From the NCBI GenBank assembly GCA_040880285.1, contig JBBDIT010000065.1, positions 1 to 15,232 on the forward strand: DNA of 15,232 nucleotides, read 5' to 3'. This document shows, piece by piece, positions 1-7,240 of this stretch; the first letter of the stretch is position 1, and every line of letters starts with the position of its first letter. Below the pieces are notes generated by a model. That model saw only the letters and a program-made list of their open reading frames with translations, had not been told where the DNA came from and made no database searches. This stretch comes from JANQJA01 sp040880285. Lineage in GTDB: Bacteria; Pseudomonadota; Gammaproteobacteria; Pseudomonadales; Azotimanducaceae. Both the position numbers and the translations under genes were made by a program.

Positions 1-113
1 CGACCCAGTGCGAACGGGCCCGTGCATGGTCCAGGTGCGCAGGATTCACACTTCCTTGTGTTATGTTTGGTTATCGAGCTCAGGATCTTTAGTCAATTGA
101 CAGGCAAGGACAC

Positions 114-800
114 ATGAAATCGTCACAGCTCTTTGATGAATGGACCACCTATGAGCGGGTTGTGGCCAATGACTATATGCACCATCGCGAGTATTTTGAT
201 GCGCTGGTTGCTCATCTCACCGACAGGTTCGATACACCCATCGTCATGGCTGATCTGGGATGTGGTGACGCCAGGCCCATATTGCCGGTGCTGGAGGCAT
301 TTGCCATCCAACACTATACGGGGATTGACCAATCTACCGGGGCGCTTGATCGTGCGAGAAATTTACTCGAGTCAGCTGGAGTGCCTTTTCTGCTTTATGC
401 CGGTTCGATGCAAGAAGGCATCAAGAACCTTGGTGAACCTTGTGACCTGATCATTGCGAGTTATTCCGTGCATCATCTTGGCGAGCTCGAAAAGGCGGAT
501 TTGCTGCATGAGTGTCGGCGCATGCTGGTACCCGGCGGCACTTTTGCCATCATTGATGTGTTTATGCTGGCCGATGAAACGAGGGCGTCGTACCTCCGCC
601 GTTGGGAAGATCATGCCAGGCGCAATTTCACGGGTCTCTCTGCAAATGAGCTGGACGAACTGCTGGATCATGTAAAGGAGAACGACTTTCCGGAGACGAT
701 TTCTACCTACCAGCGGCTTGCTGGCGCTGCGGGCTTTGAAGATGTCAAAACAGTGAAACAGGGGCCGGAGCAGTTGAACCGGTTGATTTTCATTTCCTGA
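114..800 (+). CDS. class I SAM-dependent methyltransferase
   Basis: A 228-residue cytoplasmic methyltransferase of the Rossmann-fold class I type. The glycine-rich motif I (ADLGCGDA, residues 46-53) binds S-adenosylmethionine. The acidic residue after strand 2 is D72 in TGID. The motif IV-like stretch DLIIASYSVHHL spans 111-122, and LVPGG (138-142) is the usual post-IV turn, followed by strand 5 (TFAIIDVF). The length fits a stand-alone small-molecule methyltransferase. A C-terminal helical region (about 155-205) probably shapes the substrate pocket. The substrate cannot be told from sequence. The ATG is preceded by AGGA at 107-110, a slightly short spacing, and no better start lies downstream before motif I. 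The next gene is 199 bp away across a dispersed repeat, so it is probably transcribed separately. The fold is confident, the specific reaction unknown. Confidence 0.86.
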   Translation: MKSSQLFDEWTTYERVVANDYMHHREYFDALVAHLTDRFDTPIVMADLGCGDARPILPVLEAFAIQHYTGIDQSTGALDRARNLLESAGVPFLLYAGSMQEGIKNLGEPCDLIIASYSVHHLGELEKADLLHECRRMLVPGGTFAIIDVFMLADETRASYLRRWEDHARRNFTGLSANELDELLDHVKENDFPETISTYQRLAGAAGFEDVKTVKQGPEQLNRLIFIS

Positions 801-819
801 AGAAGTCCGTAAAGAATTT

Positions 820-868
820 GGGACATCCACTATCTGCAGGCCAACGTCGGGCATGTAGGACATTGGCG
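820..868. repeat. 49-bp dispersed intergenic repeat, copy 1
   Basis: This 49-bp segment begins 20 bp after the methyltransferase stop. It matches 3556-3604 at 41 of 49 positions with no gap. The best conserved blocks are the first 11 bases (GGGACATCCAC), the block ATCTGCAG and the block TGTAGGACAT. GGACAT occurs twice inside each copy as a direct repeat 37 bp apart. The flanks on either side do not match, so the unit boundaries are fairly sharp. It is probably a member of a small non-coding repeat family. No transposase or terminal inverted repeat was seen. Confidence 0.7.
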
Positions 869-987
869 CAGGCGCGATCGCCTTGCGTGCCCCACTCGAT
901 GCCCGGGATGGCGTTGGCCACCGCCAAAGCGTATGGTTTATTCTCTCTTTACCCCACAACAGGAAGAACCCAGATGGAAACCCAGAT

Positions 988-991
988 GGAG
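988..991 (+). promoter_or_regulatory. ribosome binding site deciding the TPR protein start
   Basis: GGAG lies 8 nt before the ATG at 1000 but only 2 nt before the in-frame ATG at 994. It therefore favours 1000, which also gives a compact, normal signal peptide. Confidence 0.5.
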
Positions 992-999
992 CCATGCTT

Positions 1000-2514
1000 A
1001 TGCAACTGACTTACCTGTCTGCCCTGTGTCTGGTTGTCGCCTCAACCTTTGCCTCTGCAGCCGATGTTGGCCAGGTTCGGTTGCCTAATTCCGGTGCGGT
1101 CGATGCCCAGGAAGATTTCCAGCACGGACTGGCGCAACTTCACAACTTTGAATACGACTCAGCTGCCGAAGACTTCAGACGCGCCCAGGCAATCGATTCG
1201 GACTTCGCGTTGGCGTACTGGGGTGAAGCCATGACGTATAACCATCCCATTTGGATGCAACAGGACCGTGCCGCCGGCCGCGCCGCTCTGCAGAAGTTGG
1301 CAGACACCCACGAGGCACGACTTGCCATGGCGGAGACCGCGCTTGAAAGAGATTTTTTGCGAGCGGTACATATTCTCTATGGCGAGGGTGACAAAAACGC
1401 GCGTGATTTTCTGTATCGGGATCATATGGCAATGATGCACGAGAAATATCCAGAAAATCCTGACGTTGGTGCATTCTATGCACTGGCCCTGATGGGCACG
1501 GCACATGCCGGAAGAGACTTTTCCATCTATATGAAAGCCGCTGCCGTTGCGACAGAGTTATTCGCGGTATTCCCGGAACATCCGGGACTGGCCCACTACC
1601 TGATCCACTCGACGGATGATCCAATCCATGCGCCGCTCGGCTACAAGGCCGCACAGACTTACGCAAAAATTGCGCCGAACGCAGCCCACGCACAACACAT
1701 GACGTCTCATATCTTTCTTGCCCTTGGTGACTGGCAAGCAACGGCAAGTGCCAACGATAAAGCGGTGGAAGTGGTTAATCGACAGCGTGCCGAACACGCC
1801 CTGCCCGGTATTGGTTGTGGCCACTATCCCAGCTGGCAGATGTATGCCTACCTGCAGCAGGAACGGTTTGCGGAGGCCGCAGAACGGATGAAATTGTGTT
1901 ATACGCGAACCCTGGATTCAGGTGGCAGTGATCAATCATTGGCAGCCTTTTATTACATGAAGGAACTGTATCTGTTTGACACTCAGGATTGGGAGGGCGA
2001 CGTCGCCAGCCTCGATGTCAATCAACGAGGATCCGAAGCAGTCGAGTTTTCACGTTCTTATCTCAATGCGGCGAGAGCGCTGCACAGCAACGCGGCTGAT
2101 GTCCGACCGGTAACCACTGAGGCCATTGATGCCGGTGAGCGACTGGTACGCTCGCTAAATCAAGGGCAAGAGTCCCGGGATGCAGATGCCGGCACGCGGA
2201 GCCAGGTCAAAGTATTGCACCTTAAAGCCTGGCTGGCCGACAATGAGGGCGATGCCAGGCAAGCAGAGAAATACTGGCGTAAGGCTGTGGCCCTGGAGGG
2301 GGACCTGCCATTCGGCTTCGGGCCTCCTAACCCCGCCAAACCTGCCCTCGAAGCGCTGGGCGAATCATTGCTGACCCAGCGGCGTTACGCTGAGGCGGTA
2401 GATGTATTTCGTCAGGCACTGGACAGAACACCGAACCGGACCCGGGCCACACGCGGTCTGTCAAAGGCAATTAACGCGGTTCAGAACGATACGAAGGAAA
2501 ATGGGAGCCGGTAG
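1000..2514 (+). CDS. exported TPR-repeat protein with His-rich core
   Basis: A 504-residue protein with a Sec signal peptide: a hydrophobic segment at 4-17 and a likely cleavage after ASA (residue 20). The mature protein is therefore probably periplasmic. Degenerate tetratricopeptide-like helices are visible at about 36-75 (FQHGLAQLHNFEYDSAAEDF), 275-300 and 405-490 (YWRKAVALEGD, RRYAEAVDVFRQAL). The middle holds a His-rich signature of this uncharacterised TPR family: HPGLAHYLIHS at 194-204, H210, and HAQHMTSHIF at 230-239. Clustered histidines suggest metal binding, which is inference. An upstream in-frame extension exists (from 883), but it lacks a ribosome site and would bury the signal peptide. 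The function is unknown. The gene is separated from the dehalogenase by 107 bp containing tandem repeats. Confidence 0.85.
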   Translation: MQLTYLSALCLVVASTFASAADVGQVRLPNSGAVDAQEDFQHGLAQLHNFEYDSAAEDFRRAQAIDSDFALAYWGEAMTYNHPIWMQQDRAAGRAALQKLADTHEARLAMAETALERDFLRAVHILYGEGDKNARDFLYRDHMAMMHEKYPENPDVGAFYALALMGTAHAGRDFSIYMKAAAVATELFAVFPEHPGLAHYLIHSTDDPIHAPLGYKAAQTYAKIAPNAAHAQHMTSHIFLALGDWQATASANDKAVEVVNRQRAEHALPGIGCGHYPSWQMYAYLQQERFAEAAERMKLCYTRTLDSGGSDQSLAAFYYMKELYLFDTQDWEGDVASLDVNQRGSEAVEFSRSYLNAARALHSNAADVRPVTTEAIDAGERLVRSLNQGQESRDADAGTRSQVKVLHLKAWLADNEGDARQAEKYWRKAVALEGDLPFGFGPPNPAKPALEALGESLLTQRRYAEAVDVFRQALDRTPNRTRATRGLSKAINAVQNDTKENGSR

Positions 2515-2515
2515 C

Positions 2516-2560
2516 CCACGAACGATCCACGAAACGATCCACGAAACGATCCACGAGAGG
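2516..2560. repeat. 12-bp tandem repeat (CCACGAAACGAT), about 3.8 units
   Basis: Starting two bases after the TPR gene stop, CCACGAACGAT (one base short) is followed by two perfect CCACGAAACGAT units at 2527-2538 and 2539-2550, then a partial unit, CCACGAGAGG. The array contains no obvious hairpin or terminator. It may be a slippage-prone spacer or a protein-binding array; nothing in sequence decides. Confidence 0.8.
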
Positions 2561-2585
2561 TTCGGCGAAAAAGTTCGGCAAAAAA
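2560..2585. repeat. 13-bp tandem duplication (GTTCGGCRAAAAA)
   Basis: Two abutting 13-mers, at 2560-2572 and 2573-2585, differ at a single base (G versus A after GTTCGGC). They follow directly on the 12-bp array. They lie 37-62 bp upstream of the dehalogenase ATG, so they fall in its probable leader or promoter region. Confidence 0.75.
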
Positions 2586-2621
2586 GTCCGGATCTGACGA
2601 CCAGTACCAGGGACAAAACCA

Positions 2622-3527
2622 ATGAGCATGGAAGTACTGCGTACCCCGGAAGAGCGATTCGGGTTGTTGCCAAAGTTCTCCTACCAGCCCAGTTATGTTG
2701 ACGACCTGCCCGGTTTCGAAACGTTGCGAATGGCCTATATCGACGAGGGCCCAGGGACAGCTGAGAATGTCTTCTTGTGCCTGCATGGTGAGCCGACCTG
2801 GAGTTATCTCTATCGCAAGATGATTCCGGTTTTTGTGAACGCAGGACATCGATGTATCGCGCCAGACTTCTTCGGGTTTGGGCGCTCCGATAAACCTGTC
2901 GACGAGTCAACCTATACCTTCGTTTTTCACCGGGATAGCCTGATTCGGTTAGTCGAGCGATTGGACCTCAATAACATCACGCTGGTATGCCAGGACTGGG
3001 GAGGTATTCTCGGGTTGACGCTACCAATGGACCTGGTTGGTCGTTTTTCTCGCTTGATTGTAATGAATACAGCCCTGCCAATCGGCGAGCCGGTTTCGGA
3101 TGGATTTGCCCGCTGGAAGCAATTTGCGGCCATCGCACCGGAAATTCCCACAGGCGGGCTCGTGGCAGCGGATGCGCGTGAAGCAATGGACCTGATGGAT
3201 GTGCTTGCCTATGACGCTCCGTTCCCCGATAACCGATACAAAGCCGGCGTTCGGCGCTTCCCGCAACTGGTGCCCGTGGAGCCGCAAATGAGCGGGGCTG
3301 AATTTTGCCAACAAGCGCGAAAATTCTGGGCCGAGGATTGGCAAGGTTCAAGCTTTATGGCAATCGGCATGCGCGACTCGGTATTGGGTGAACCCGTGAT
3401 GGAGGAACTGCGAAAATCGATCAAAGGGTGCCCGGAACCGATGAAACTGGATGCGGCCGGACATTTTGTTCAAGAGTACGGCGAGCCCGTGGCCACAGCC
3501 GCCCTTGCGCGATTCGGTTTGACGTGA
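2622..3527 (+). CDS. dhmA: haloalkane dehalogenase, DhlA-type (HLD-I)
   Basis: An alpha/beta-hydrolase of 301 residues that should hydrolyse carbon-halogen bonds of haloalkanes to alcohol plus halide. It recalls Xanthobacter DhlA along its whole length. Visible elements are the oxyanion motif HGEPTW (55-60), the nucleophile elbow VCQDWGG with D125, the halide-binding tryptophans W126 and W165, the acid D252 in MAIGMRDS, and the catalytic histidine H281 in AGHFVQE. This Asp-Asp-His triad and Trp pair is the HLD-I set. Compared with DhlA as recalled, the cap is about 11 residues shorter between the strand after the nucleophile (MNT, 148-150) and W165. CAGGGA at 2608-2613 is well placed for the ATG at 2622. 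A second ATG at 2628 is possible. No signal peptide is seen, so it is cytoplasmic. Substrate range is not predictable. Confidence 0.93.
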   Translation: MSMEVLRTPEERFGLLPKFSYQPSYVDDLPGFETLRMAYIDEGPGTAENVFLCLHGEPTWSYLYRKMIPVFVNAGHRCIAPDFFGFGRSDKPVDESTYTFVFHRDSLIRLVERLDLNNITLVCQDWGGILGLTLPMDLVGRFSRLIVMNTALPIGEPVSDGFARWKQFAAIAPEIPTGGLVAADAREAMDLMDVLAYDAPFPDNRYKAGVRRFPQLVPVEPQMSGAEFCQQARKFWAEDWQGSSFMAIGMRDSVLGEPVMEELRKSIKGCPEPMKLDAAGHFVQEYGEPVATAALARFGLT

Positions 3528-3555
3528 CGGGCAAACTGAAATCGATAGAAACTTC

Positions 3556-3604
3556 GGGACATCCACGATCTGCAGTCTAGCCTCGTGCCTGTAGGACATC
3601 GGCG
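3556..3604. repeat. 49-bp dispersed intergenic repeat, copy 2
   Basis: The second copy of the 820-868 element has the same length and orientation. It begins 28 bp after the dehalogenase stop. The eight differences from copy 1 are concentrated in the middle (about 3576-3590), while both ends and the CTGCAG core are kept. That pattern suggests conserved end and core sequences with a variable linker. Confidence 0.7.
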
Positions 3605-4095
3605 TATGGCTGGATTGTCCTGAATTTCCTGTTGATCGATGGTTATGCCCCCATCATCACAGGATTCGTAACTGGCGCTGTTGCTTGCACTACGGGATAC
3701 AGCTGCGAATCATCGTGACGTCGAGAAAGCCCTGACAGAATCTGGTCGTACGGCAATCGGGTCGCGGCGATCCTGAACGACCCTGGCCCCGGTTGCGATC
3801 CACATCATCTTCCAGACCTTTGCTTCCGGGTCGTACATGCGGACGTTCACCCCACGATTCGCATCCACGCTTTGGGCGAGATCAGGATGGAACCACTCAT
3901 CATAGATCGCCATCCCAGCCAAGCCATAATGACCGTTAAGGCACGTGATTAATTCATCCTCCTATATTCTGGCAACAATTGATTCAAGAGCGCGCTTCCT
4001 ACACACTCCCCATGACAATAAAGAGCTGTTAATGATCTCCGCAGGCTGGTGCCCAAATGCATCCATAGGGAGGCGCTGATGGACAGGGAAGCTGC
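3605..4095. other. gene-poor boundary before the defence cluster
   Basis: Between the second 49-bp repeat and the HsdR fragment there is no intact, convincing gene. The only coding signal is a short decayed-looking reading frame on the - strand (about 3710-3961). A TATATT hexamer at 3963-3968 could be a -10 box for the downstream genes, but no matching -35 box is present. No tRNA gene, integrase or inverted repeat marking an insertion site was recognised. The ribosome site AGGGAA at 4085-4090 serves the gene starting at 4096. Confidence 0.5.
3710..3961 (-). pseudogene. probable remnant of a small lipocalin/DUF1579-like protein
   Basis: On the - strand an open stretch reads downward from about 3961 (after a TAG at 3962-3964) to about 3710. 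It contains protein-like segments such as NGHYGLAGMAIYDEWFHPDL, VRMYDPEAKVWKMMWIATGA and RVVQD. The pattern of an aromatic-rich strand, then xRxYDPxxxxWxMxWI, resembles DUF1579-type beta-barrel proteins, from memory. After RVVQD the frame turns into low-quality sequence, and no start codon with a ribosome site precedes it. It therefore looks like an internal piece of a broken gene. The family assignment is tentative; the evidence that it was once coding is moderate. Confidence 0.4.
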
Positions 4096-4848
4096 ATGAG
4101 CAAAACCACGGCCAACCAGAACCCGGAACAGAAAGCCCGTGACCGTATCGACCGCCAGTTGACCGCCGCCGGCTGGGCCGTGCAGGACAAGAAAGCCATT
4201 GACTTCACAGCAGCCCCTGGTATTGCCGTGCGCGAGTACCAGACCGATGTCGGCCCTGCCGATTATGTGCTGTTTGTGGACAAACAGGCGGTTGGCGTGA
4301 TCGAGGCCAAGCCGGAAGACTGGGGTCACAAGATCACTACAGTCGAACGCCAGTCGCAAGCCTACGCCAGCGCCAACCTCAAGTGGGTAAATAATAGCCA
4401 GCCTCTGGCCTACGTCTATGAAAGCACTGGTATCATCACCCGCTTTACCGATGGCCGCGATCCGGCACCGCGCTCCCGCGAGATCTTCAATTTTCATCGC
4501 CCGGAAACCCTGGCCGAGTGGCTAAGTCAACCCGACAGCCTGCGCGCCCGCCTGCAACAGATGCCCGCCCTGAACACCGATGGCCTGCGCAATTGCCAGA
4601 TCACTGCCATCAACAATCTGGAAAAATCGTTCAAACAGGACCGCCCTCGTGCCCTGGTACAGATGGCCGCCGAGGAGGGCAACACGGACGAGCAGTTGCC
4701 CCAATCGCATGAAATGGTGAACCCCTCGGCGGAGTCCTGCTATATCGCGATTTACCAGCATGAGCTAGTCATTACTGATGTTTTGGCATCAAAGAGAAGC
4801 AGATTGCTGAGCAGGCCATTGGCTCTGAGACCCTACCAAGATGAATAA
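4096..4848 (+). CDS. truncated HsdR: nuclease domain without helicase motor
   Basis: A 250-residue protein whose first 190 residues are the N-terminal part of a type I restriction R subunit. The PD-(D/E)XK nuclease core is intact: D56 in GPADYVLF and E70-A-K72 in GVIEAKPE. The conserved segments AYASANLKWVNNSQPL and ITRFTDGRDP follow. Just after RALVQMA (185-191) the family would continue with the ATP-binding TGxGKT motif. Here the sequence changes to unrelated residues (AEEGNTDEQLPQ...) and stops about 60 residues later. All helicase and C-terminal domains are missing; full-length relatives have roughly 750-1000 residues. AGGGAA at 4085-4090 supports the start. The stop overlaps the ATG of the next, different hsdR by 8 nt. 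It is most likely a degenerate relic, but could be an expressed stand-alone nuclease. Confidence 0.85.
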   Translation: MSKTTANQNPEQKARDRIDRQLTAAGWAVQDKKAIDFTAAPGIAVREYQTDVGPADYVLFVDKQAVGVIEAKPEDWGHKITTVERQSQAYASANLKWVNNSQPLAYVYESTGIITRFTDGRDPAPRSREIFNFHRPETLAEWLSQPDSLRARLQQMPALNTDGLRNCQITAINNLEKSFKQDRPRALVQMAAEEGNTDEQLPQSHEMVNPSAESCYIAIYQHELVITDVLASKRSRLLSRPLALRPYQDE

Positions 4849-7237
4849 AAAACAACTCAGCGAGCGGGATATCTGTACCAAGTTCATCACACCAGCCCTC
4901 GAGCAGGCTGGCTGGGACATCGCCACCCAAATCCGTGAGGAGCTTTCCCTCACCAAGGGCAGAGTTATCGTACGGGGCAAACTGCATTCCCGGGCCAAGC
5001 ACAAGCGCGCCGACTATGTACTGTTCCACAAACCGAACCTGCCCATTGCTGTCATTGAGGCCAAAGACAACAAGCACTCCCTGGGTGACGGCATGCAGCA
5101 AGCCCTCAGTTACGCTGAATTACTGCAAGTGCCCTTCGTATTCAGCAGTAATGGCGATGGCTTCCTCTTTCACAACAAGATTCCCAGAGACGATGTGATC
5201 GAGCGCGAGCTTAGCCTGGATGAGTTCCCCAGCGCCGAGACCTTGTGGCAATGGTGGGCGGAACACCAGGGGCTGAGCACACAGCAACAGGAACTGGTTG
5301 CTCAGGATTACTATAGCGACGGCAGCGACAAAGCCCCGCGCTACTATCAACTGCTCGCTATCAACAAGACCATTGAAGCAATTGCCAAGGGGCAGCAGCG
5401 CATCCTATTGGTGATGGCCACGGGTACGGGCAAAACCTATACCGCCTTCCAGATCATCTGGCGGTTGTGGAAGTCGCGCACCAAAAAACGCATCCTGTTT
5501 TTGGCAGATCGTAATATTCTGGTCGATCAGACCATGACCAACGACTTCAAGCCCTTCGGCGCGGCCATGACCAAGATCCAGAAGCGGCAGGCCAACAAAT
5601 CCTATGAGATTTACCTCTCGCTGTATCAGGCCGTTACCGGCAATGAGGAAGAACAGAACATTTACAAACAGTTCAGCTCGGACTTTTTCGACCTGATTGT
5701 CATCGATGAATGTCACCGGGGCAGCGCGGCTGCGGACTCCGCCTGGCGCGAAATTCTGGAGTATTTTAGCGCCGCCACACAAATCGGTCTCACCGCCACG
5801 CCCAAGGAAACCAAGGAAGTCTCCAATATCGATTACTTTGGCGAACCCCTCTACACCTACTCGCTACGCCAGGGCATCGAGGACGGCTTTCTCGCCCCCT
5901 ACAAAGTGGTGCGCATCGACCTGGACAAGGATCTCACCGGCTGGCGGCCAGACAAGGGCATGGTGGACAAACACGGCAACGAGATTGAAGACCGCATCTA
6001 CAACCAACGTGACTTCGACCGTAACCTGGTGCTGGAACAGCGCACCCATCTGGTGGCCAAAAAAATCAGCGACTTCCTCAAGGCGACCAACCGCTTCGAC
6101 AAGACCATCGTTTTCTGCGACAACATCGATCACGCCGAACGCATGCGCCAGGCGCTGGTCAATGAGAATGCCGATCTGGTGGCACAAAACAGTAAGTATG
6201 TGATGCGCATTACCGGCGATAACGAGGAAGGTAAGCTGGAGCTGGATAACTTTATCTTCCCTGAAAGCCGATATCCGGTTATCGCCACCACCTCCAAGTT
6301 GATGACCACCGGTGTCGATGCCCAGACCTGCAAGTTGATCGTGCTCGATCAGCGCATCCAGTCCATGACGGAATTCAAACAGACCATTGGCCGTGGCACC
6401 CGCATCAACGAAGACTTCGACAAGTATTACTTCACCATTATCGACTTCAAGAAAGCCACCGAACTGTTTGCCGACCCGGACTTTGATGGCGATCCGGTAC
6501 AAATCTATGAGCCCAAGTGGGATGAGTCTCCCGTGCCACCGGATGAACAGGATGAAACCGAGGGTGAAGGTCCCGACCCGGATGGTATTCCCTATCCGGA
6601 AGCGGATGAAAACTCATGGGGGGAAATATCTTATCCGGATGAAAAGGAAGGCGGCGTCCGTCGCTATGTGGTCGCGAATGTCGAGGTCAAAGTCGTGGCC
6701 GAGCGTGTGCAATATTTCGATGCCAACGGCAAACTGATCACCGAGTCCCTCAAAGACTTCACCCGCAAGATTCTGGCAAAGGAATTCGCCTCATTGGACG
6801 ATTTTCTGCGCAAATGGAATCAGGCCGAGAAGAAGCAGGCCATCATTGATGAACTGGCGGAACAAGGCGTGTTCTTCGATGCACTGGCCGATGAGGTGAA
6901 CAAGCAATCCGGCAAAACCTTCGGCCCCTTCGATCTACTGTGCCATGTAGCCTGGGACCAGCCGCCGCTGACTCGCCAGGAGCGTGCCGAGCAGGTCAAA
7001 AAACGCAACTACTTCAGCAAATATAGCGAAGCGGCCCAGCAGGTGCTGCAGGCTCTGCTCGACAAATATGCCGACGAAGGCGTTGCCGCTATCGAAGAGC
7101 CGCAAGTGCTCACTATCGCCCCATTCAGTCAGTTGGGCACTCCTATCGAACTCATCCGCGCCTTCGGCGGCAAAGATCAATACCAACAGGCCGTCCATGA
7201 ACTGGAACAGGCTCTTTACGACTCAAAGCAGGAATAA
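4841..7237 (+). CDS. hsdR: type I restriction R subunit HsdR (EcoEI-like)
   Basis: This 798-residue motor and nuclease subunit of a type I restriction-modification complex translocates and cuts unmethylated DNA together with HsdM and HsdS. Domains in order: PD-(D/E)XK nuclease with D58 and E73-A-K75 (VIEAK); Walker A MATGTGKT at 192-199; DEAD-box-like DECH at 289-292; motif III GLTATP (316-321); second RecA lobe with SKLMTTGVDAQTC (485-497) and motif VI QTIGRGTR (514-521, arginine finger); a strongly acidic linker (about 559-603); and the EcoEI-type C-terminal domain thought to contact the methylase. All motifs are complete. No strong ribosome site precedes the ATG; translation is probably coupled to the overlapping truncated HsdR. 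It is followed by hsdM after 3 nt. Confidence 0.96.
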   Translation: MNKKQLSERDICTKFITPALEQAGWDIATQIREELSLTKGRVIVRGKLHSRAKHKRADYVLFHKPNLPIAVIEAKDNKHSLGDGMQQALSYAELLQVPFVFSSNGDGFLFHNKIPRDDVIERELSLDEFPSAETLWQWWAEHQGLSTQQQELVAQDYYSDGSDKAPRYYQLLAINKTIEAIAKGQQRILLVMATGTGKTYTAFQIIWRLWKSRTKKRILFLADRNILVDQTMTNDFKPFGAAMTKIQKRQANKSYEIYLSLYQAVTGNEEEQNIYKQFSSDFFDLIVIDECHRGSAAADSAWREILEYFSAATQIGLTATPKETKEVSNIDYFGEPLYTYSLRQGIEDGFLAPYKVVRIDLDKDLTGWRPDKGMVDKHGNEIEDRIYNQRDFDRNLVLEQRTHLVAKKISDFLKATNRFDKTIVFCDNIDHAERMRQALVNENADLVAQNSKYVMRITGDNEEGKLELDNFIFPESRYPVIATTSKLMTTGVDAQTCKLIVLDQRIQSMTEFKQTIGRGTRINEDFDKYYFTIIDFKKATELFADPDFDGDPVQIYEPKWDESPVPPDEQDETEGEGPDPDGIPYPEADENSWGEISYPDEKEGGVRRYVVANVEVKVVAERVQYFDANGKLITESLKDFTRKILAKEFASLDDFLRKWNQAEKKQAIIDELAEQGVFFDALADEVNKQSGKTFGPFDLLCHVAWDQPPLTRQERAEQVKKRNYFSKYSEAAQQVLQALLDKYADEGVAAIEEPQVLTIAPFSQLGTPIELIRAFGGKDQYQQAVHELEQALYDSKQE

Positions 7238-7240
7238 TGC

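Noticed and set aside
97..102. TTGACA matching a -35 box
   Set aside because: It lies 11 nt before the methyltransferase ATG with no room for a -10 box and leader, so it cannot drive this gene.
820..868. Integron attC site
   Set aside because: No GTTRRRY/RYYYAAC core pair and no integrase; the symmetry is not that of attC.
372..995. 207-residue open frame on the - strand
   Set aside because: It runs antisense through the methyltransferase and the 49-bp repeat, has no recognisable motifs and looks like a shadow frame.
883..999. Extended N-terminus for the TPR protein
   Set aside because: No ribosome site is present, the sequence is not protein-like, and it would place the signal peptide internally; GGAG at 988-991 supports 1000.
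2516..2585. CRISPR-like array
   Set aside because: Units are 12-13 bp and abut each other with no spacers.
3963..3968. TATATT as -10 box of the defence operon promoter
   Set aside because: No acceptable -35 hexamer at 16-18 bp upstream and no extended -10; kept only as a weak possibility.
3949..4497. 182-residue open frame on the - strand
   Set aside because: It is antisense to the HsdR nuclease domain, which has clear motifs; no independent support.
5864..6502. 212-residue open frame on the - strand
   Set aside because: It is antisense to the helicase core of hsdR, whose + strand motifs are unambiguous.
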